From positions 310,001 to 374,000 of the forward strand of contig CAVTSL010000011.1 in NCBI GenBank assembly GCA_963737405.1: 64,000 nucleotides of DNA, read 5' to 3'. Position 1 is the first letter of the stretch. The number at the start of each line of letters is the position of its first letter. This stretch comes from JACCTU01 sp963737405 (GTDB lineage Bacteria; Actinomycetota; Thermoleophilia; Gaiellales; Gaiellaceae). Both the position numbers and the translations under genes were made by a program. Of this stretch, positions 59,639-64,000 are shown piece by piece. The notes beneath the pieces were generated by a model. It was not told the DNA's origin. It ran no database searches and saw only the letters and a list, made by a program, of their open reading frames with translations.

Positions 59639-61023
59639 CTACAGAGCTGCCGCGCCTCGTCGACGGCGGGGTGGGACCCGAGCAGCTGCTCGCGCCGGTC
59701 GAGGTAGGGCGTCGCCTCGTCGCACCGTCCGAGGTGCGCAAGCGAGTTGCCGATGTTGAAGTTCGCGTACGCCTCGTAGGTGCGGTCCCGCCCGCGGAGC
59801 GCCGGCAGCGCCTGCTGAGCGAGCGCGAGCGCGCGCTCCCAGTCGCCGTCGTTCATCGCCGAGGTCGACTCGTCCTGGAGAGCGCGTGCCTGGCTGACGG
59901 AGAGGCCGCTGCTCGCGGTGGGGGTCGGCGCCGGAGCGGTCTCCCCGCTCGCGGTCACGGTCACCTGCTGCGTCTCGCCCTGCGCCGTCACGGTGCGGAC
60001 GACCGTCGCCGGCTGCGCGCTCTGGCCACCGCTGCCGCCGCCGTCGTTCGCCGCCAGGATCGCCGCGAGGACGAGGCCCGCACCGACGAGCCCGAGCACG
60101 ACGAGCGCCGGGACGAGCCAGGCCGGCCGCCGCGCGGGAACAGGCGTGCGCGGGGGCTCGCGGCGAGGGGCGGAGGGGAGCACCTGCGTCGCGGGCGCCG
60201 AGTCGTGGAGCGCGCCGTCGAGGTCGGCGACGAACTCGGCAGCAGAGCCGTAGCGCGCGCCGGGGTCCTTCGCGAGCGCGCGGTCGAAGACCGGGTCGAG
60301 CTCGCGGGGAAGGTCGCGCCGGAGCTCGCTGATTCGCGGAACGTCGGCGTGGACGTGCGCGGCCGCCTCGGCCGCCGGCGTATCGCCCGTGAACGGCCGA
60401 CGGCCGGTCAGGAGCTCCCACGCGACGACGCCGAGCGCGTAACGGTCGCTCGCGGGCGTCGCGCGGTCGCCCTGGGCCTGCTCGGGCGAGAGGTAGCCGG
60501 CGGTGCCCATGACGGTGCCGGTCTTCGTCATCGAGTCCATGCCGGCCGCGCTCGCGATCCCGAAGTCCGCGACGTGGAGATTCCCGTCCCGGTCGAGCAG
60601 GAGGTTCCCGGGCTTGACGTCGCGGTGCACGACGCCCTCCGCGTGCGCGCCGTCGAGCGCCGTCGCGGCCTGTCGGAGCCATGCGAGCGCCTGGCCGGCC
60701 GGAACCGGCCCGTCGCGGAGCCGGTCGTCCAGCGAGCCGCCGCCGAGGTACTCCATGACGATGAACGGGCGGCCCTTCGCCTCGCCGACGTCGAAGATCG
60801 TGACGATGTTCGGCCGCCCGGAGAGCCGCGCCGCCGCGAGCGCCTCGCGCGTGAACCTCGCCCGAACGGCCTCGTCGCCCGCGTAGCGCTCCGCGAGCAC
60901 CTTCACGGCGACCGCCCGGCCGAGCGTCTCGTCGGTGGCGCGGTAGATCTCGCCCATGCCGCCGCGTCCGATCGGTCGGGGGCCGCGGTAGCGGTCGGGG
61001 AGCAGGTCCGTCTCCACGGTCAC
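59635..61023 (-). CDS. PknB-type serine/threonine kinase with C-terminal extracytoplasmic part
   Basis: Kinase domain (about residues 8-265): GRGGMGEIYRATDETLGR, AVKVLAERY, HRDVKPGNLLLD near residue 131 and DFGIASAAGMDSMTKTGTVMGTAGYLSPEQ. A Pro-rich juxtamembrane stretch leads to one membrane helix (about 300-322, WLVPALVVLGLVGAGLVLAAIL), then a Thr/Gly-rich linker and a C-terminal TPR-like segment (about 385-462) with YEAYANFNIGNSLAHLG. No PASTA repeats are present. The GTG at 61023 has GGGAG upstream. 462 residues. Confidence 0.9.
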   Translation of the reverse strand: MTVETDLLPDRYRGPRPIGRGGMGEIYRATDETLGRAVAVKVLAERYAGDEAVRARFTREALAAARLSGRPNIVTIFDVGEAKGRPFIVMEYLGGGSLDDRLRDGPVPAGQALAWLRQAATALDGAHAEGVVHRDVKPGNLLLDRDGNLHVADFGIASAAGMDSMTKTGTVMGTAGYLSPEQAQGDRATPASDRYALGVVAWELLTGRRPFTGDTPAAEAAAHVHADVPRISELRRDLPRELDPVFDRALAKDPGARYGSAAEFVADLDGALHDSAPATQVLPSAPRREPPRTPVPARRPAWLVPALVVLGLVGAGLVLAAILAANDGGGSGGQSAQPATVVRTVTAQGETQQVTVTASGETAPAPTPTASSGLSVSQARALQDESTSAMNDGDWERALALAQQALPALRGRDRTYEAYANFNIGNSLAHLGRCDEATPYLDRREQLLGSHPAVDEARQLCS

Positions 61024-61162
61024 GTCGTCTCCCTTGCCGACCGGGCCGAGTGGAAAACGCTGCTCAGCGCCGAAACTTGAGGATTCCGTGAACGCGACGA
61101 GCCGCCCGAGACCGGATGCGCTAGCCTCGAAGCCGCCTCCGCCGCGGACCTCCAACTCACCG

Positions 61163-62794
61163 ATGCTTCGCCGAGCGCTTCTCCTCGCATCCGCCGTCTC
61201 ACTCGCTCTTACGGGGCTCGCCGCCGCGCGGACGCACGCGAGCGTCGGGACGGCCGCCACGCCCTTGCCGACGTTCTTCATCAGCGGCCGCGGTTGGGGC
61301 CACGGCATCGGCATGAGCCAGTGGGGCGCCTACGGGTTCGCGCAGCGCGGAATGAGCTACGACAAGATCCTCGCGCACTACTACCGCGGCACGACGCTCG
61401 GGAAGGCCCCCGTCGCGCGCATCCGCGTGCTGCTCGGTGAAGGGAAGAAGGCGCTCGCCGTCTCGTCCGACTCGCCGTTCTCGGTCAAGGACGCGTCGGG
61501 CGCCGTGCACCAGCTCGAGCCCGGCCCGTACCAGCTCGGCCCGGCGTTGAAGCTGAAGGTCGACGCGGCGCAGCCCGCGAAGGCGCTGCCGGGACCGCTC
61601 GTGTTCCTCCCCGGAGCGACGCCGCTCAAGTACGCCGGCAAGGAGTACCGCGGCCAGCTGCAGGTGAACCCGGGGAAGGCCGCGCTCCAGGTCGTGAACA
61701 GCCTCGGCCTCGAGCCGTACCTCTACGGCGTCGTCCCGCGTGAGGTGCCGTTCGCATGGCCGCCGGAGGCGCTGAAGGCGCAGGCGGTGGTCGCGCGCTC
61801 GTACGCGCTCGCCGTGCGCAAGACGGGCGCGTACGACGTGTTCGCCGACACGCGCAGCCAGGTCTACGGAGGCATCGCGGCCGAGAAGCCGTCGACGACC
61901 GCCGCGGTCGAGGCCACGGCGGGCCAGGTCGTGCTCTTCGAGGGCAAGGTCGCCACGACGTACTTCTTCTCGACGTCCGGCGGACGAACCGCGTCGATCG
62001 AGGACGCGTGGGCGCGCGGTGAGCCGACGCCCTATCTCGTCTCGGTCCCGGACCCCTACGAGACCGCGTCCCCGCACCATCTCTGGGGCCCGTTCGCCTT
62101 CACCTCGGCCAAGCTCCGCTCGACCTTCAAGGTTCCCGGACAGCTCCTCGACGTGAAGCTCGCGGTGAACGCGTCGCAGCGCGTCGACGAGATGACGCTC
62201 GTCGGGTCGAAGGGCGAGGTCGTCGTCCCGGGCGAGGTCGTCCGCACGAAGCTCGGCCTGCGCTCGACCTGGTTCCGCGTCGGCGTGCTCACCCTCGAGC
62301 CCCTGGCGGCGCCCGTCGAGTACGGCGCCGTCGCGAAGCTCACGGGCGTGGCGCGCGGGGGTTCGAAGGTGACGCTCGAGCAGCGCGTCACGGGCCAGGT
62401 GTGGGAGCCCGCGGCGCGTCTCGCACCGAAGGGCGACGGCACGTTCGCGATCAACGTGAAGCCGCTCGTGTCGACCGACTACCGGATCTCCGCCTCGTCG
62501 ACGCTCGTCGGGCGGCCCGTCCACGTCTCGGTCTCACCGCGCGTCCGGCTGCAGCCGGCGACGTCTCCGACCGCGCTCCGCGGCCTCGTCCGCCCGATCG
62601 TCCCCGGCGCGCGCGTCGACGTGCAGCGCCTCGTCGGCTCGAGCTGGCGGCCCGCCGCGACGGCGACGCTCGCCGACAGCGGCTCGTTCGAGGCGAAGCT
62701 CGACCTGACGCCCGGTACCTACCGCGCACGCGTGGCTCCGGGTCGCGGTCTCGTCCCGGGCGTCTCGCCGGTCCTGCGGGTCGTCACAGGGTGA
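61163..62794 (+). CDS. secreted SpoIID/LytB-domain protein
   Basis: A signal peptide (RRALLLASAVSLALTGLAAA) precedes a SpoIID domain with GRGWGHGIGMSQWGAYGFAQ near residue 42, YLYGVVPREVPFAWPPEALK near residue 188, AQAVVARSYALAV and STSGGRTASIEDAW. SpoIID proteins are lytic transglycosylases that cut glycan strands lacking stem peptides. The family also occurs in non-sporulating bacteria as LytB. The C-terminal 170 residues are beta-rich modules. ATG 61163 was chosen for the signal peptide; an in-frame ATG at 61034 would add 43 residues. 543 residues. Confidence 0.88.
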   Translation: MLRRALLLASAVSLALTGLAAARTHASVGTAATPLPTFFISGRGWGHGIGMSQWGAYGFAQRGMSYDKILAHYYRGTTLGKAPVARIRVLLGEGKKALAVSSDSPFSVKDASGAVHQLEPGPYQLGPALKLKVDAAQPAKALPGPLVFLPGATPLKYAGKEYRGQLQVNPGKAALQVVNSLGLEPYLYGVVPREVPFAWPPEALKAQAVVARSYALAVRKTGAYDVFADTRSQVYGGIAAEKPSTTAAVEATAGQVVLFEGKVATTYFFSTSGGRTASIEDAWARGEPTPYLVSVPDPYETASPHHLWGPFAFTSAKLRSTFKVPGQLLDVKLAVNASQRVDEMTLVGSKGEVVVPGEVVRTKLGLRSTWFRVGVLTLEPLAAPVEYGAVAKLTGVARGGSKVTLEQRVTGQVWEPAARLAPKGDGTFAINVKPLVSTDYRISASSTLVGRPVHVSVSPRVRLQPATSPTALRGLVRPIVPGARVDVQRLVGSSWRPAATATLADSGSFEAKLDLTPGTYRARVAPGRGLVPGVSPVLRVVTG

Positions 62795-64000
62795 TCCGCC
62801 TCGCGGCCGCCGCGTTCGTCGCGGCGCTCCTTCCCGCCGCTCCGGCGCAGGCCGCCCGCTTCGCCGTGGGCGTCGAGCCGGGCGCATCGGTGGCGCAGGT
62901 GTCGGCCGCCGTCGAGCAGGCCACCGGGGCTCCCGCCGACCGCTCGCTCTTGAAGCTCGGCGCGCTCGTCACGGAGACGCGATCGGCGCGGGCTCTGCGC
63001 GGCATCGCGGGCGTCGCGTACGTCGAGCGCCTGGATGCGTCGCGGCGCCTCGCGTTCACGCCGACCGATCCGCTGGCGGCGAAGCAGTGGCACCTCGAGC
63101 AGGACCGTGCGACCGCGTTCTGGCCGGAGTTCCCCGCGCTCGCGGGGCCGAAGGTCGCCGTGATCGACTCCGGCCTCGACGGCACGCACCCGGAGTTCGC
63201 CGGCCGGATCGCGGGCGCCCGCAGCTTCGTCGGCGGCAACCCGCTCACGGACCAGCAGGGCCACGGCACGTTCGTCGCGGGCCTGATCGCGGCGCAGACG
63301 AACAACGGCGTCGGGATCGCGGGGATGGCGTTCGGCTCGCAGCTCCTGATCGCGAAGGTCGTGCGACCGAGCCGGCAGGTCTCGCTCGAGGCAGAGGCGG
63401 ACGCGATCCGCTGGGCGGTCGACAACGGCGCGCGGGTGATCAACCTGTCGCTCGGCGGCCTGCGCGACCCGCGCGACCCGTCGCGCGACACCTACTCCCC
63501 GCTCGAGGCCGCCGCCGTCCGCTACGCGTACACACGTGGCGTCGTCGTGGTCGCAGCGGTCGGGAACGGCGACCAGGCGCCGACGACGCCCTGGCCGTAC
63601 GCGAGCTACCCCGCCGCGCTCCCGCACGTGATCGGCGTCGGCGCGCTCTCGAAGGACGGCGCCGTGCCGGCGTTCTCGAACCGCGACCCGATCTACAACG
63701 ACCTCACCGCCCCGGGCGAGGAGCTCGTCTCGACGTTCCCGCGGCAGCTGACGGCACAGCGACCCGCCTGCGACGAGCAGGGGTACTCGATCTGCGGCCC
63801 GGACGAGTACCGCACCGGCGAGGGGACGTCCTTCTCGGCGCCGCAGGTGGCTGCTGCGGCAGCGCTCGTCCTGAGTCTGCGGCCGCTGCTCCGGCCCGAC
63901 CAGGTCGCGCACGTCCTCACCCGCTCGGCCTCCGACCTCACCGCGTCGACCGGCTGCAAGCAGTGCCCGCCGCTCCGGGATTCCTACAGCGGCTGGGGGC
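62791..64000 (+). CDS. subtilisin-type S8 serine peptidase, cut by the window end
   Basis: The frame is open to the last base, so the end is missing. A signal peptide (IRLAAAAFVAALLPAAPAQA) is followed by a propeptide region (about residues 22-95) and an S8 domain with Asp in VAVIDSGLDGTHPEF (near residue 126), His in QQGHGTFVAGLIAAQ (near 157) and Ser in GEGTSFSAPQVAAAAAL (near 346). It is the partner of SpoIID on the same transcript by a GTGA overlap. At least 403 residues are present. Substrate unknown. Confidence 0.92.
   Translation, partial: MIRLAAAAFVAALLPAAPAQAARFAVGVEPGASVAQVSAAVEQATGAPADRSLLKLGALVTETRSARALRGIAGVAYVERLDASRRLAFTPTDPLAAKQWHLEQDRATAFWPEFPALAGPKVAVIDSGLDGTHPEFAGRIAGARSFVGGNPLTDQQGHGTFVAGLIAAQTNNGVGIAGMAFGSQLLIAKVVRPSRQVSLEAEADAIRWAVDNGARVINLSLGGLRDPRDPSRDTYSPLEAAAVRYAYTRGVVVVAAVGNGDQAPTTPWPYASYPAALPHVIGVGALSKDGAVPAFSNRDPIYNDLTAPGEELVSTFPRQLTAQRPACDEQGYSICGPDEYRTGEGTSFSAPQVAAAAALVLSLRPLLRPDQVAHVLTRSASDLTASTGCKQCPPLRDSYSGWG

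Noticed and set aside
1..64000. rRNA, tRNA or CRISPR arrays
   Set aside because: No cloverleaf with a TTCGANNC arm, no conserved rRNA segment and no regularly spaced direct repeats were found by reading.

Overview
The window reads as one stretch of a very GC-rich bacterial chromosome with densely packed genes. The order dnaN-recF-dciA-gyrB-gyrA places the left edge just beside the replication origin. Ku/LigD repair, an ECF42-type sigma factor with DGPF-domain partners, a GalT with an HSHSQ active site, many GTG starts and 4-nt gene overlaps suggest a high-GC actinobacterium. A deep-branching class such as Thermoleophilia is my best guess. That placement is inference; no rRNA gene is present to settle it.

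Layout. 1-7717: clamp, recF, dciA, gyrB and gyrA. 7834-11058: a small MerR-like protein, galT, and a slipin/NfeD membrane-protease pair. 11136-18674: a secreted PGRP amidase, birA, then an ECF sigma gene fused by overlap to a fatty-acid synthesis operon (fabZ-fabH-fabD-fabG-fabF, no acpP). 18717-21882: a metallopeptidase-like protein, a HAD hydrolase and two double-GNAT proteins. 21879-25159: a Pro-rich membrane protein, a GGDEF protein and a zinc-ribbon/arginase fusion. 25195-26959: accD-accA. 27159-30358: Ku and LigD. 30355-33057: HD-GYP and NDH-2. 33075-34950: an ABC exporter and a SLOG protein. 34931-40379 (minus): MrfA-like helicase, three DGPF/YCII genes, ECF42 sigma and an amidinotransferase-like gene. 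40411-43398: a TPP riboswitch with thiD-thiM-thiE-thiL. 43351-47880: thioredoxin, GT2, PolX, a LysE remnant, otsB and a split TauE. 47896-54430: small unknowns, an M23 peptidase, a lipoprotein, lon and hsp20. 54446-59638: a secreted glycosidase and the dTDP-rhamnose genes rfbA-rfbC-rfbD-rfbB. 59635-64000: a PknB-type kinase, a SpoIID-domain protein and a subtilase cut by the window end.

Cross-cutting patterns matter more than any single gene. (1) At least fourteen operon heads carry a TANNNT hexamer 6-9 nt upstream of the start codon, with no room for a Shine-Dalgarno, as expected for leaderless mRNA. (2) Seven convergent gene pairs overlap by exactly the four bases CTAG, so one tetramer supplies TAG stops on both strands. 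(3) Two copies of a 159-169 bp imperfect palindrome with inverted ends starting (C)TAGGAGGG sit at convergent gene junctions, and their ends provide the stop codons of neighbouring genes. (4) A double hairpin precedes and encloses the rfbD start codon. (5) Seven genes each need one base removed to restore their reading frame, which points to sequence errors or a striking run of pseudogenes.

The gene content describes a free-living heterotroph with thiamine and rhamnose-glycan synthesis, cell-wall remodelling and c-di-GMP signalling. I found no CRISPR array, rRNA, tRNA, prophage or classical insertion sequence.
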